Of a stretch of DNA of 64,000 nucleotides, positions 33,062 through 41,750 are shown piece by piece. Position 1 is the first letter of the stretch, and every line of letters starts with the position of its first letter. The translations under genes were made by a program, and so were the position numbers. This DNA is from Flavobacterium chilense. GTDB lineage: Bacteria; Bacteroidota; Bacteroidia; Flavobacteriales; Flavobacteriaceae. A model generated the notes under the pieces. It did no database searches. It worked only from the letters and a program-made list of their open reading frames with translations, and had not been told where the DNA came from. The stretch lies in contig NZ_LSYT01000004.1 of the NCBI RefSeq assembly GCF_001602525.1, positions 346,882-410,881 of the forward strand, given 5' to 3'.

Positions 33062-35047
33062 ATGTCAAATTTTACAACATTTTACGAAGAACATTTTATT
33101 AGAGAATTAGAGAATCAAAAGAAACTAACCAAGAATCAGGAAACTGATATCAAATTAGCCACTTTTGCTAATCGGGTTGGCCGCATGGCTGACAGTGGTG
33201 CCGGAATTACGGTTTTAGATCTTGAACGTTATATGGGTCGTAATGATCTTTTGCGTTTTAATTATTTGTCACGCGGAATGCAGGCTGGTAAAGCAGTGTG
33301 CCGAATTTATGTTGCAGACAAATTTGGCGGTGGTTCCTGGGGCACAGGATTCTTAATTACACCTAATCTCATCATCACCAATAATCATGTTATACCGGAT
33401 TCTGAAAGTGCTACACGTTCTTTTGCCGAATTTGGCTATGAAGCTGACAATAATGGTCTTGTACAACAAGGTAAGCGTTTTAAAATACAACCCGAAAAAA
33501 CTTTTGTGACCAGTATCGCAAACGAACTTGATATTACAATTCTGGGTGTATCTGATATTGCCGATGATGGCATTACCAATATTGCCGATTATGGTTTTCT
33601 GCGAATGAACCCTGCATTGCATAAAGTCGAAGAATTAGAATTTGTGTCTATCATCCAGCATCCAAGCGGCGACGAAAAATACATTTCGATCAGAGAAAAT
33701 AAAGTCATTAAAATTGGTGACACAAATCCTGATAAAGATATTAAAATATGGTATGAATGTGATACTGCAAAAGGATCATCAGGAGCTGCGGTGTTTAACG
33801 ATCAATGGCAGGTTGTGGCGCTACATCACAGCAGTGTGGCAGACAGCAGAAATAACAATGGCACCATTGAAGTAAAACTGGCTTCGGGAGAATGGATTCC
33901 AAAAAATGAAGAAGACAGTTACGAAGAGAATCTTTGTTATATTGCCAATGAAGGAATTCGTACGAGCAGAATTGTCGCTTACATTAAAAACTATATTGGA
34001 TTGCCCGAAAACCAGGCTACTAACTTGTCTTTTTTACAAGAGTTTCTTGATGATGTTTTAGGAGTTAAATCGATCACAACTTCTAACACCAAGGAAAGCA
34101 TTGCAAGTACTGTTGCACCTGCACCAACTGCTTCGTTTCCTGAAGCATATAAAGATAAATCAAAAAACATCTGGCCTATTGAGCATTACATTGGGCGCAA
34201 AGGATATCAGGATGACTTTTTAGGAATAACTATTCCGCTTCCTGAAGTAACTCCAAATGCATTAAAATATGGTCCTGTAACACCGGTACAAGGAACCCTT
34301 GATAATGTTTTAAGGTATCAGCATTTTTCTGTAATACACAATTCAAAACGAAAAATAGCTTTTGTAACTGCCGTAAACATCGACGGAAGCAGCTGGAAAA
34401 ACATAACACGTGGCGTTGATAAATGGTATTACGATTCCCGAATTCCTCTGGATGTACAATTGGGCGAAGAAATGTATTCGAACGAACCTTCTCCTGACGG
34501 AAGTAAAAAAGGCTGGTTTGATCGCGGTCATTTGGTCAGAAGACAAGATCCGGACTGGGGCACAAACGATGAGGCATTACTGGCAGATGAAGATACTTTT
34601 CATTGGGCCAACTGCTCGCCGCAATACTGGTTTTTTAATCAAAAACAGGAACTTTGGCAGGGATTAGAGAATTATATTTTGTACAATACTGATAAAGATG
34701 ATTTAAAAGCATCTGTTTTTTCAGGACCTGTTTTTGATGAGAACGATGAACCACACAGAGGCGTGCAAATTCCGCAATATTTCTTTAAAATAGTTGCCGT
34801 TATTGATAGTACCGGAAAACTCTTTAGCAGTGCTTATGTCGTATCTCAGAAAAAATGGGCAATAGATATTCCGTTTGAAGTACTGCCTGTAGGAGATCAT
34901 AATAATTTTCAAACGACAATTGCAAAAGTAGAACAAATGACCGGCTTGCGATTTCCTGATGCTTTGAGAGAAGCAGATGTTAGAAAAGACAAAGGCGATG
35001 TTGGTTTAAGATCTCTGGCAGATGTTGCAATACCTAGAAGAAAATAA
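33062..35047 (+). CDS. Trypsin-like protease fused to NUC1-type DNA/RNA nuclease
   Basis: Two-enzyme protein of 661 residues without a signal peptide. Residues 1-75 are a charged helical N-terminus of unknown role. Residues about 76-265 are a trypsin/HtrA-like protease with a complete triad: His109 (ITNNHV), Asp157 (NELDITIL) and Ser240 (AKGSSGAAVF). After a linker (about 335-370, Ser/Thr/Ala/Pro-rich), residues about 375-650 are a DNA/RNA non-specific endonuclease with DRGHLVRR (His490 the general base) and the metal-site region DTFHWANCSPQ. Such pairings occur in Bacteroidota and may be toxins or anti-phage effectors in which proteolysis releases or activates the nuclease; that is inference. 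No secretion signal or T9SS domain is present. A strong terminator follows. Confidence 0.88.
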   Translation: MSNFTTFYEEHFIRELENQKKLTKNQETDIKLATFANRVGRMADSGAGITVLDLERYMGRNDLLRFNYLSRGMQAGKAVCRIYVADKFGGGSWGTGFLITPNLIITNNHVIPDSESATRSFAEFGYEADNNGLVQQGKRFKIQPEKTFVTSIANELDITILGVSDIADDGITNIADYGFLRMNPALHKVEELEFVSIIQHPSGDEKYISIRENKVIKIGDTNPDKDIKIWYECDTAKGSSGAAVFNDQWQVVALHHSSVADSRNNNGTIEVKLASGEWIPKNEEDSYEENLCYIANEGIRTSRIVAYIKNYIGLPENQATNLSFLQEFLDDVLGVKSITTSNTKESIASTVAPAPTASFPEAYKDKSKNIWPIEHYIGRKGYQDDFLGITIPLPEVTPNALKYGPVTPVQGTLDNVLRYQHFSVIHNSKRKIAFVTAVNIDGSSWKNITRGVDKWYYDSRIPLDVQLGEEMYSNEPSPDGSKKGWFDRGHLVRRQDPDWGTNDEALLADEDTFHWANCSPQYWFFNQKQELWQGLENYILYNTDKDDLKASVFSGPVFDENDEPHRGVQIPQYFFKIVAVIDSTGKLFSSAYVVSQKKWAIDIPFEVLPVGDHNNFQTTIAKVEQMTGLRFPDALREADVRKDKGDVGLRSLADVAIPRRK

Positions 35048-35072
35048 CCTATTTATAATCTGTTAAAGCCAT

Positions 35073-35106
35073 AAAAAGGCAGGTTCGTAATTAACCTGCC
35101 TTTTTT
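35073..35106. terminator. Terminator between convergent genes
   Basis: The arms AAAAAGGCAGGTT and AACCTGCCTTTTT have a 7-base loop and run-out T's on both strands. It serves the protease-nuclease gene and probably the convergent DUF6891-like gene. Confidence 0.88.
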
Positions 35107-35125
35107 CATTTAGACTTTTACAGCG

Positions 35126-35785
35126 CTATTCAGTCATCAGTTCTACTACATTTTCATAATTTAGTAAATCTCTGTTACTTTCATCATAAAGAAGCTGCCA
35201 TTTAAAATCCGGAATTAAAATCTTAGTGGTAGCCTGTTCATTCCATTTCACTTCAAAACCATTTTTCTTTAGAATTTCGGCTACTTTTTTACCTACCGCA
35301 ATGGTAACATCAACATTCGAATTGTTTATTTTCTGAAAAGCAATATACAAACTCGGATCTTCTGTTATCACTGCTCTCGAAAGATCCTGTTCGTGATAAA
35401 AACAATATCCTGTCGATGCTTTTCTTCTGTCATTCAGTTCTTGTTCAACCTGTACAACTTCATATTCTCCGTCACTTGTGGTATATCCGGCATTGTGCAG
35501 GGCAATAATGTTTTCTTTGCACAATTCATCAAATGCTGTTATCAATCTGTCTGTATCAGTAGGTTTACTCCATTTTTCGCTTTCAGTTAAAACCTTTTGA
35601 TATTCATTATCAATCAGGTCATTTGCCCATTGTTCTGAAATTTCATCTTCAAATTCGTTATCTTCAATTTCTTCCAGTATGTTTTCCTTAATTTCATCAA
35701 GTGATAAAAATCCCATCCTTACCTGATTAAATATAGACTCGTATATAAATTCTTCGTTTTCTGTCATTTTATTTCCTTTATCCAT
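35126..35785 (-). CDS. DUF6891-like hypothetical protein
   Basis: Acidic cytosolic protein of 219 residues. The N-terminal part is helical and Glu/Asp-rich (about 1-70). The core has ITAFDELCKENIIALHNAGYTTSDGEYEVVQ and GYCFYHEQDLSRAV, which resemble DUF6891. The C-terminal VAEILKKNGFEVKWN followed by KILIPDFKWQ looks like an alpha/beta end piece. It starts 5 bases after the DUF2314-ankyrin gene. Such small acidic proteins are often found as immunity or decoy proteins, but no function is established. Confidence 0.6.
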   Translation of the reverse strand: MDKGNKMTENEEFIYESIFNQVRMGFLSLDEIKENILEEIEDNEFEDEISEQWANDLIDNEYQKVLTESEKWSKPTDTDRLITAFDELCKENIIALHNAGYTTSDGEYEVVQVEQELNDRRKASTGYCFYHEQDLSRAVITEDPSLYIAFQKINNSNVDVTIAVGKKVAEILKKNGFEVKWNEQATTKILIPDFKWQLLYDESNRDLLNYENVVELMTE

Positions 35786-35790
35786 TTATT

Positions 35791-36540
35791 TTATTTTTCT
35801 AGTACCGGAATAATATGTTCCCAATTCAGCTCTTTGGCAAAATCTAAAGGCGTTTTACCATTTTTGGTTTTCGCTTCTTTATCAATTCCTAAATCCAGTA
35901 AAACTTCGACTAAGGTTACATTACCAGCAATAGTTTCTCTGTGCAGAAAATTATATCCCAAATCATCACTTAATAATTCTTTTGGATTCTGTTTTAAAAA
36001 GTCAACTAAACTGTCCTTCATGTTAATACTCATTGGATGTTCGATTAAACTCTCCGGATTTTCGTCCTGTTTATAAACAAGTCTGATATTATTATAATCA
36101 TCAAAATCCAATCCCCAGGCTTCATCATGTTCTGCTCTTTCCTGATCGCTCATTTCAGAGCGCATAGCCTGAATAGTAAAACCTCCGTATGTTTTTCCTT
36201 CAGAGGCAAATAACCAGTCACTAATCTGATTTAGCGGAATTTCTACATGATCTCCGTTATCAATATTGGTAAGCTCATTTGGCGTATTAATCAGGATTCC
36301 TTTTATTGTTTCTCCGTCAAACTCAATATCATTGATCCACATGTGTTCTACTGCGGTTTCATCTTCAAATTCCTGCGAGAATGCCACTTTTACACAAGCC
36401 ACATCCAAACCTGGAACTATACGTCTGTATTCCCAGGATAATTCTCTCCAAAAATATTTAAATGTATTTTGTGCTCTTTCAAAAGCTTCAATCATTTTCG
36501 GACTGTCTCCTTTTGCAAAATAGATTTTATTATCTGCCAT
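35791..36540 (-). CDS. DUF2314 protein with ankyrin repeats
   Basis: Protein of 249 residues. The N-terminal DUF2314 region covers about 1-135 (IYFAKGDSPKMIEAFERAQNTFKYFWRELSWE, then VEHMWINDIEFDGETIKGILINTPNEL). The C-terminal 70 residues form about two ankyrin repeats (NFLHRETIAGNVTLVEVLLDLGIDKEAKTKNGKTPLDFAKELNW). There is no signal peptide. It forms a two-gene operon with the DUF6891-like gene, convergent with the protease-nuclease. Protein binding through the ankyrin part is inferred. Confidence 0.8.
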   Translation of the reverse strand: MADNKIYFAKGDSPKMIEAFERAQNTFKYFWRELSWEYRRIVPGLDVACVKVAFSQEFEDETAVEHMWINDIEFDGETIKGILINTPNELTNIDNGDHVEIPLNQISDWLFASEGKTYGGFTIQAMRSEMSDQERAEHDEAWGLDFDDYNNIRLVYKQDENPESLIEHPMSINMKDSLVDFLKQNPKELLSDDLGYNFLHRETIAGNVTLVEVLLDLGIDKEAKTKNGKTPLDFAKELNWEHIIPVLEK

Positions 36541-36919
36541 GTACTTTATTTTTAATTCAACGTTTATTCTAATTTTTATTTTTTACGAATCCTTGATTTT
36601 GCTTCAAATTACGATCAGCAATGATAAGAATTATTTAGACTCTGGCGAAGTTTAAACTGGTATTTGTAAGTTTTTATTTGATAATCAGATCTGCCTGTTT
36701 TTATATCTGAAACAAAAGCAGTTACAGGACTTATCAATGCTAACGCATAATTTATACTAATCTTGTAATGTAAATCTTCTTTTTTTTGTAAATCTTTTTA
36801 ATTTAAAAGTAACTTATAGTAAAACAATCAGTTAAAAGCTCCTGTTTTCTAAAATCCTAAAAAGAGAATTAAAAAGAATTGAGAACTTTTCATACTTTTA
36901 TTCAAACATTTAAAATCCA
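36541..36919. other. 379-base divergent intergenic region
   Basis: Holds the leaders of the DUF2314 gene (leftward) and the AraC gene (rightward). I see no small gene, repeat or clear promoter pair. TACTTTTA, close to the TAnnTTTG consensus, lies about 25 bases before the AraC start but has no matching -33 element. Confidence 0.4.
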
Positions 36920-37798
36920 ATGACAACAGATATTATAGAATTAAATGACTTTATTGTTTTGATCGAACAATCGAATACATCTAAAACTATAGTGCAAAGG
37001 TGTGAAATTGACGGAGATGCCGTTGGGTTTGCTTTTTATGGTTCCGGTAATGTCGAATTAGAAATCAAGCACAACAATCAGACGAAATACCTGACCAATA
37101 CCACAGGTTTGGCAATTTGCTTTTTCGGAAATCAAAAAGTGGAATTCTCGCATAAAATAGAACCGGATAAACCATTGCAATCGATCAGTATTTTTACCAA
37201 ATTAAAAAATCTGAATGCATTGCCTCAGGCCGAAAAAGAGATTTTCGAAAATCATCTTCCGGAATTATTAAACCCGAATGAGCATTTTGTAAAAGGCCCA
37301 TCATTTTATATGACTCTGGATATGCAACTGGCTGTTCAGAAAATCTTTAACACTACTTATACCGGCAACACCCGATTGCTGTTTTTAAAAAGTCAGGTCA
37401 ATGAACTTTTGGCACATTTTTTTGCACTTTTAACCACAGGTTCTAAAATTGATTTTTCAGAAATAGACAAAAACAAACTTTATAAGGCTAAAGAAATTGT
37501 CACGAACAGTTATTCTAAACCACCTTCGATTACACAACTTTCTCAAATGGTAGGTTTGAACAGCAGTAAACTAAAAAAGAATTTTAAAGAGCTTTTTGGC
37601 ATTCCGGTTTTTAAATATGTTCAGGAAGAACGATTGCACAAAGCCTATGAATTGCTTCGTGACAGCGAAAAAACAGTACAGGAATCTGCCTGGGAAGTAG
37701 GTTATGAAAGCCTGAGTTCGTTCTCAAATGCTTTTCACAAAAAATTCGGAATGCGTCCTATCGAAGTCAGACAACAATTCCTTTCAGACAAATCTTAA
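36920..37798 (+). CDS. AraC-family transcriptional regulator
   Basis: Regulator of 292 residues. The N-terminal half (1-180) resembles a cupin-like ligand domain. The C-terminal double helix-turn-helix spans about 190-288: KAKEIVTNSYSKPPSITQLSQMVGLNSSKLKKNFKELFGIPVFKYVQEERLHKA, then VQESAWEVGYESLSSFSNAFHKKFGMRPIEVR, the AraC signature. It is 72 bases upstream of an oxidoreductase gene in the same direction and probably controls it. Confidence 0.92.
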   Translation: MTTDIIELNDFIVLIEQSNTSKTIVQRCEIDGDAVGFAFYGSGNVELEIKHNNQTKYLTNTTGLAICFFGNQKVEFSHKIEPDKPLQSISIFTKLKNLNALPQAEKEIFENHLPELLNPNEHFVKGPSFYMTLDMQLAVQKIFNTTYTGNTRLLFLKSQVNELLAHFFALLTTGSKIDFSEIDKNKLYKAKEIVTNSYSKPPSITQLSQMVGLNSSKLKKNFKELFGIPVFKYVQEERLHKAYELLRDSEKTVQESAWEVGYESLSSFSNAFHKKFGMRPIEVRQQFLSDKS

Positions 37799-37870
37799 TT
37801 CTTTTCAGACAAATGATTCTTTTTTAATCTAAGCAACTTTGTATCAGTAATCATTTAAAAAGATATTGAT

Positions 37871-38701
37871 ATGAAAAAGAAAATTTTAGTTCTGGGTTCC
37901 AACGGAAAAACAGGACGCAGAGTAGTCGAAAGATTAGAACAGGCTGAAAACATCGAAATCCGTTTGGGATCACGAAACGAAAAAATACCTTTTGACTGGG
38001 AAAAACCAGAATCCTGGCAAGCGGTTTTGCAGGATATCGATACGGTTTATATCACTTTTCAGCCTGATCTTGCCATTCCATCAGCAGTTCATACGATCGA
38101 ACAATTTACAAATCTTGCTACAGCATCAGGAGTTCAGAAAATGGTTTTATTATCCGGAAGAGGTGAAAAAGAAGCCCAGCTTTGTGAAGAAATAGTAAAG
38201 CAAAATGCCAAAAACTGGACCATTGTACGCGCCAGCTGGTTCAATCAAAACTTTAGCGAAAGCATCTTTTTAGAACCTATATTAGCCGGAGTAGTTGCCT
38301 TGCCAAGAGCCGAAGCTCTCGAACCCTTTACAGATGCCGATGATATTGCTGAGGTTGTCACCGAAGTACTTTTGAACGATAACCACAACGGAAAAACTTA
38401 CGAATTAACTGGTCCAAGATTATTAACTTTTGAAGATGCTGTAAATGAAATTGCCAATGCCAGTGGCCAGAAAATTGCTTTTCAGGGAATGCCTTTAGAA
38501 GATTATATTCAGATGCTTAGAGAATATCAGGTTCCTGAAGATCATATCTGGCTAATTAATTATCTCTTTGAACAGGTTTTAGACGGAAGAAATGCTACCG
38601 TAACATCAGATATAGAAAAGGTTTTGGGCAGAAAGGCAAAAGATTTTTCTGCTTACGCGAAAGAAACGGCAAAAACCGGAATCTGGAATACTCAAAACTA
38701 A
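37871..38701 (+). CDS. NmrA-like NAD(P)-binding Rossmann protein
   Basis: Protein of 276 residues of the atypical short-chain dehydrogenase NmrA/NAD(P)H-binding group. The nucleotide loop is ILVLGSNGKTGRRVVERLEQ (G-x-x-G-x-x-G). ALEPFTDADDIAEVVTEVLL and GKTYELTGPRLLTFEDAVNEIA are usual for this family. There is no catalytic Tyr-x-x-x-Lys, so it may be a redox sensor or a quinone-reductase-like enzyme. It is placed behind the AraC gene and 4 bases before a small membrane protein gene. Confidence 0.85.
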   Translation: MKKKILVLGSNGKTGRRVVERLEQAENIEIRLGSRNEKIPFDWEKPESWQAVLQDIDTVYITFQPDLAIPSAVHTIEQFTNLATASGVQKMVLLSGRGEKEAQLCEEIVKQNAKNWTIVRASWFNQNFSESIFLEPILAGVVALPRAEALEPFTDADDIAEVVTEVLLNDNHNGKTYELTGPRLLTFEDAVNEIANASGQKIAFQGMPLEDYIQMLREYQVPEDHIWLINYLFEQVLDGRNATVTSDIEKVLGRKAKDFSAYAKETAKTGIWNTQN

Positions 38702-38705
38702 TGCG

Positions 38706-39086
38706 ATGCATTATTTCAGGGGAATTTTTTCAGGAATTATAGTCTGGTTATGTATCAGTATTTCTTTTTTTGTTCTGGAACATATTCCTCCGGTTCTCAA
38801 AAAATCTTTTCTGACACAAGCCGCGATTGTAATGGTTCTTACGGTATTTTATGCCTTTACAGCAGCCGGATTTTATTATAAAAAACGATACAAAACAAAT
38901 GGTTTAAGACTTGGAATAGCAATCTCAGGAACTGCTTTGCTTCTAGATGTTTTAATAACCGTTCCTTTTATTGAAATTCCAAACGGACGAAGTTATGGAA
39001 GTTTTTTCAGCAGTCCGGTATTGTGGTTTTTGGCCTTAATAAGTACATTTTCGGTTTATTTCTACTGGAGAAAAAAAGTACGTTGA
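38706..39086 (+). CDS. Small integral membrane protein (DUF5367-like)
   Basis: Protein of 126 residues with four membrane segments (about 6-24, 34-53, 68-88 and 102-119) and no enzyme motif. The topology and IEIPNGRSYGSFFSSPVLWFLAL resemble DUF5367, a tentative call. Its start is 4 bases after the NmrA-like gene, so cotranscription is almost certain. Function unknown. Confidence 0.7.
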   Translation: MHYFRGIFSGIIVWLCISISFFVLEHIPPVLKKSFLTQAAIVMVLTVFYAFTAAGFYYKKRYKTNGLRLGIAISGTALLLDVLITVPFIEIPNGRSYGSFFSSPVLWFLALISTFSVYFYWRKKVR

Positions 39087-39152
39087 AACGAAACAATTCA
39101 TTTTTAAATATCTAAATTTATTGTGTTCTTTTCAATAGATCTTAATAATCTC

Positions 39153-40199
39153 ATGATAAAAAAATACAGCTCCTTAATTGCTTTCATTATTATCGAAATT
39201 GGTATCGCATTGGTCAGTTTAAGTAATTTTATTTACAATGATTCGATTTTAATTTCTGTTTTAACTGCCCTGTTTTTAATCGTTACACCCACTTTTTATT
39301 ACATACTCACTAATAAAAAACAAACTGAATTTACGTTTTGGTTTGTTTTTTATTCTGTTTTTAAAATCACTCCTTATATTTTCAAAATGGAGGGTAATTT
39401 TTTTGAATCAATTTTTCAGTGGAAAATCTATTTAAACATTATATTTTTAGTTTTCTTAGTATGGAAAGTATTTCTATTTATTCAGAACTTTAGAAAAGAA
39501 GTAAAACAAAAAGACACTATTGAACACGACGAATATGCTATTATTTCAAATTCTTTAAAAAAATCAGTTCCATTTAAAAAATTAGGAAAAATAATTTCTT
39601 TTGAAGTTTGTTCGTTTTATTATTGCTTTATAAAATGGAAAGGAAATAAGAAAACGAACGACAGTTTCTCAGGATATCGCGAAAGTGGCGTAACCGCAGT
39701 TTACATCGGTTTAATGCTGGTTTCTGTTGTTGAAGCAGTTGGTGTGCATATGCTCTTAATTTCGTGGAATACAACTGTAGCTATTCTTTTTCTTTTGTTT
39801 CATACTTATTTGCTAATCAATTTAACAGGACATTTAAAAGCTATTTTCTTTAGAACTCATCTGGTTTTATCGCAAAAAGTTATAATCCGTTATGGGCTTT
39901 TTGATACTTTAGAAATCCCTCTTGATTCTATCAGTCTCCTAAAAAAATTTGAAGGTGATTATGAAAAAAGCCATGACCTTGTAAAATTTGCATTACTGGG
40001 CAGATTAGAACCTCATAACATTTCAATCGAGCTAAAAGAAAGCAGGAGCATTTCTTTACCATTTGGTATCACAAAAAAACCAAAAAGAATATTGCTTTAT
40101 ATTGACAACATAAATGATTTTATAAAAGCTGTAAAAGACCAGACAGAAGAACCTAAAACAGCTGATTCAGTATTTTTAAAACTAGAAAAAAGCATGTGA
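39153..40199 (+). CDS. Hypothetical integral membrane protein
   Basis: Protein of 348 residues that I do not recognise. Four hydrophobic segments lie in the first 115 residues, then a basic loop. Two more segments follow (about 180-235, VYIGLMLVSVVEAVGVHMLL and TVAILFLLFHTYLLINLTGHL). The C-terminal part is soluble (FRTHLVLSQKVIIRYGLFDTLEIPLDSI onward), reminiscent of a PH-like bPH domain. The start is the ATG of MIKKYSSL; an upstream GTG would add ten residues. Its last codons form one arm of a long terminator hairpin. Confidence 0.65.
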   Translation: MIKKYSSLIAFIIIEIGIALVSLSNFIYNDSILISVLTALFLIVTPTFYYILTNKKQTEFTFWFVFYSVFKITPYIFKMEGNFFESIFQWKIYLNIIFLVFLVWKVFLFIQNFRKEVKQKDTIEHDEYAIISNSLKKSVPFKKLGKIISFEVCSFYYCFIKWKGNKKTNDSFSGYRESGVTAVYIGLMLVSVVEAVGVHMLLISWNTTVAILFLLFHTYLLINLTGHLKAIFFRTHLVLSQKVIIRYGLFDTLEIPLDSISLLKKFEGDYEKSHDLVKFALLGRLEPHNISIELKESRSISLPFGITKKPKRILLYIDNINDFIKAVKDQTEEPKTADSVFLKLEKSM

Positions 40200-40235
40200 T
40201 ATATAGGAATCACATGCTTTTTTCTAGTTTTAAAA
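40174..40235. terminator. 27-bp perfect inverted repeat, bidirectional terminator
   Basis: The arms 40174-40200 and 40209-40235 pair perfectly over 27 bp with an 8-base loop, with AAAAAA/TTTTTT inside the stem. The left arm encodes the last residues of the membrane protein (FLKLEKSM). It lies between convergent genes and suits termination in both directions. Confidence 0.88.
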
Positions 40236-40246
40236 GAGATAATATT

Positions 40247-41494
40247 TTACATTTTCAGTGCTTTTTCTTTCGACTTCACCAACTGATTAACTCTCCAGAT
40301 TAAAAACACTGTTAAGAGTGTAATCACGGCAATTACATATCCTAAAACATCATAGTTTTCCAGCGGAGCCGATTTTGTTTTTTGATGTACAATATAGCCG
40401 GCGAAAACAGCACCTATTCCGCCTGCAATTTGCTGTAATGAAGACGAAATCGACATATAAGCGCCACGGTCTTTCATTTCAGGAATGGCAGTATTTAAGG
40501 TTGTTGCCGGAATCATACGACTCATAATTCCCATAAACAAAATCATATTGATTACTACGATTTCCCATAGCGGAATTGGATTTAAGTTCGTATAAAATAT
40601 AATCATGACAATCGAAATAAGTGATCCTCCTGCAAATAATTTAAACTTGCTTACTTTATCACTCAGTTTTCCAATTAACGGCATGATAAATAAAACCGAA
40701 AGTCCGGTAAAGAAAAATACCATTGGCAATTCAAGCTGACTGATATGAATATTATTAACCAAAAAGGCACTTCCAAAAGGCTGTAACATAAAACCTCCAA
40801 CAGAAAGAAATGCAATAGACGCAAAACCTATCTGATATTGTTTATTGCTCAAAGTATGCCAAAGATGCAAAAACGGACTTTTGTCTAATTGCAATGCCAG
40901 GTGTTTATTAATCGCCTCCATTTGTGTTATGATTGCAATAAGAATCAAAACTCCCAAAGCGGCAATCATTAAAAATGAAGAATGCCATCCCCAGTTATTC
41001 GCGCAATATAATCCAATTGGGATTCCTAAAATCTGGCTTGTTGCATATGCCATTTGTATAAAACCCATGACACGTCCTCTTTGGTGAATAACAAATAAAT
41101 CTGTTACAATCGCCAAAGAAACAGAACCAATAACGCCACCAAAAAGTCCGGTAACAATTCTCGCCAAAAGCAACATCGTGTAACTTGTAGAAAGAGCACA
41201 GAAAACAGTACCAATAATAAATCCTGTATAAAAGAAAATCAGCAATTTTTTTCGGTCAAATTTATCTGCAAAACCTGCGGCCAGTAATCCTGAAATTCCG
41301 GCACTAAAAGCATAAGCTGAAACTGCAAAACCAAAGTTTGCGGTTGTCATATTAAGTGTTTTCATTAAAATATCTCCAAGCGGAGAAATAACCATAAAAT
41401 CAAGTATTACCGTAAACTGTAAAAGTGCCAGAATAGCAATAATGATAATTTGGTGTGAAGTAAAAGCGGGACTTTCCCCAGTAGTTTTTTCCAT
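40247..41494 (-). CDS. MFS transporter (drug-efflux-like)
   Basis: Major facilitator of 415 residues with about 12 membrane segments. The N-terminal part has the loop 2-3 motif GFADKFDRKKLLIF, and TGLFGGVIGSVSLAIVTDLF resembles the antiporter-type motif in TM5. The second half has GKLSDKVSKFKLF. It is the last gene of a TetR / HMA-like / MFS unit. Export of a toxic compound, induced through TetR, is the likely role; the substrate is unknown. Confidence 0.9.
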   Translation of the reverse strand: MEKTTGESPAFTSHQIIIIAILALLQFTVILDFMVISPLGDILMKTLNMTTANFGFAVSAYAFSAGISGLLAAGFADKFDRKKLLIFFYTGFIIGTVFCALSTSYTMLLLARIVTGLFGGVIGSVSLAIVTDLFVIHQRGRVMGFIQMAYATSQILGIPIGLYCANNWGWHSSFLMIAALGVLILIAIITQMEAINKHLALQLDKSPFLHLWHTLSNKQYQIGFASIAFLSVGGFMLQPFGSAFLVNNIHISQLELPMVFFFTGLSVLFIMPLIGKLSDKVSKFKLFAGGSLISIVMIIFYTNLNPIPLWEIVVINMILFMGIMSRMIPATTLNTAIPEMKDRGAYMSISSSLQQIAGGIGAVFAGYIVHQKTKSAPLENYDVLGYVIAVITLLTVFLIWRVNQLVKSKEKALKM

Positions 41495-41516
41495 ATAAAT
41501 GGGCTATTTTTTTAAA

Positions 41517-41744
41517 TTAAGATAATTCCTGACACTCATGACCTAATGTTGTGATCATAGTAATAATAATTTCAGGCTTCAGTACGTCAGATACAATTCG
41601 CAGTACACAATCAACATCTTCGTGATCGATAGTCCACTCTGCAATATCTGAATGACTATTTAAAGTCTTGTGCAGTTCGCAAGACGGATCTGCATTTTTA
41701 ATATTCGTTTTAAAAACATGTATTGTATTTAAATCTGTTTCCAT
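41517..41744 (-). CDS. Small HMA-like protein lacking the CxxC metal site
   Basis: Protein of 75 residues with the beta-alpha-beta-beta-alpha-beta pattern of heavy-metal-associated domains: IHVFKTNIKNADPSCELHKTLNSH, AEWTIDHEDVDCVLRIV, then EIIITMITTLGHECQEL. The metal-binding Cys-x-x-Cys is degenerate (ADPSCEL keeps one Cys), so copper binding of the classic kind is unlikely. It sits 6 bases after the tetR stop and 22 before the MFS gene, in one operon. Its partner is unknown. Confidence 0.7.
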   Translation of the reverse strand: METDLNTIHVFKTNIKNADPSCELHKTLNSHSDIAEWTIDHEDVDCVLRIVSDVLKPEIIITMITTLGHECQELS

Positions 41745-41750
41745 AATTTT

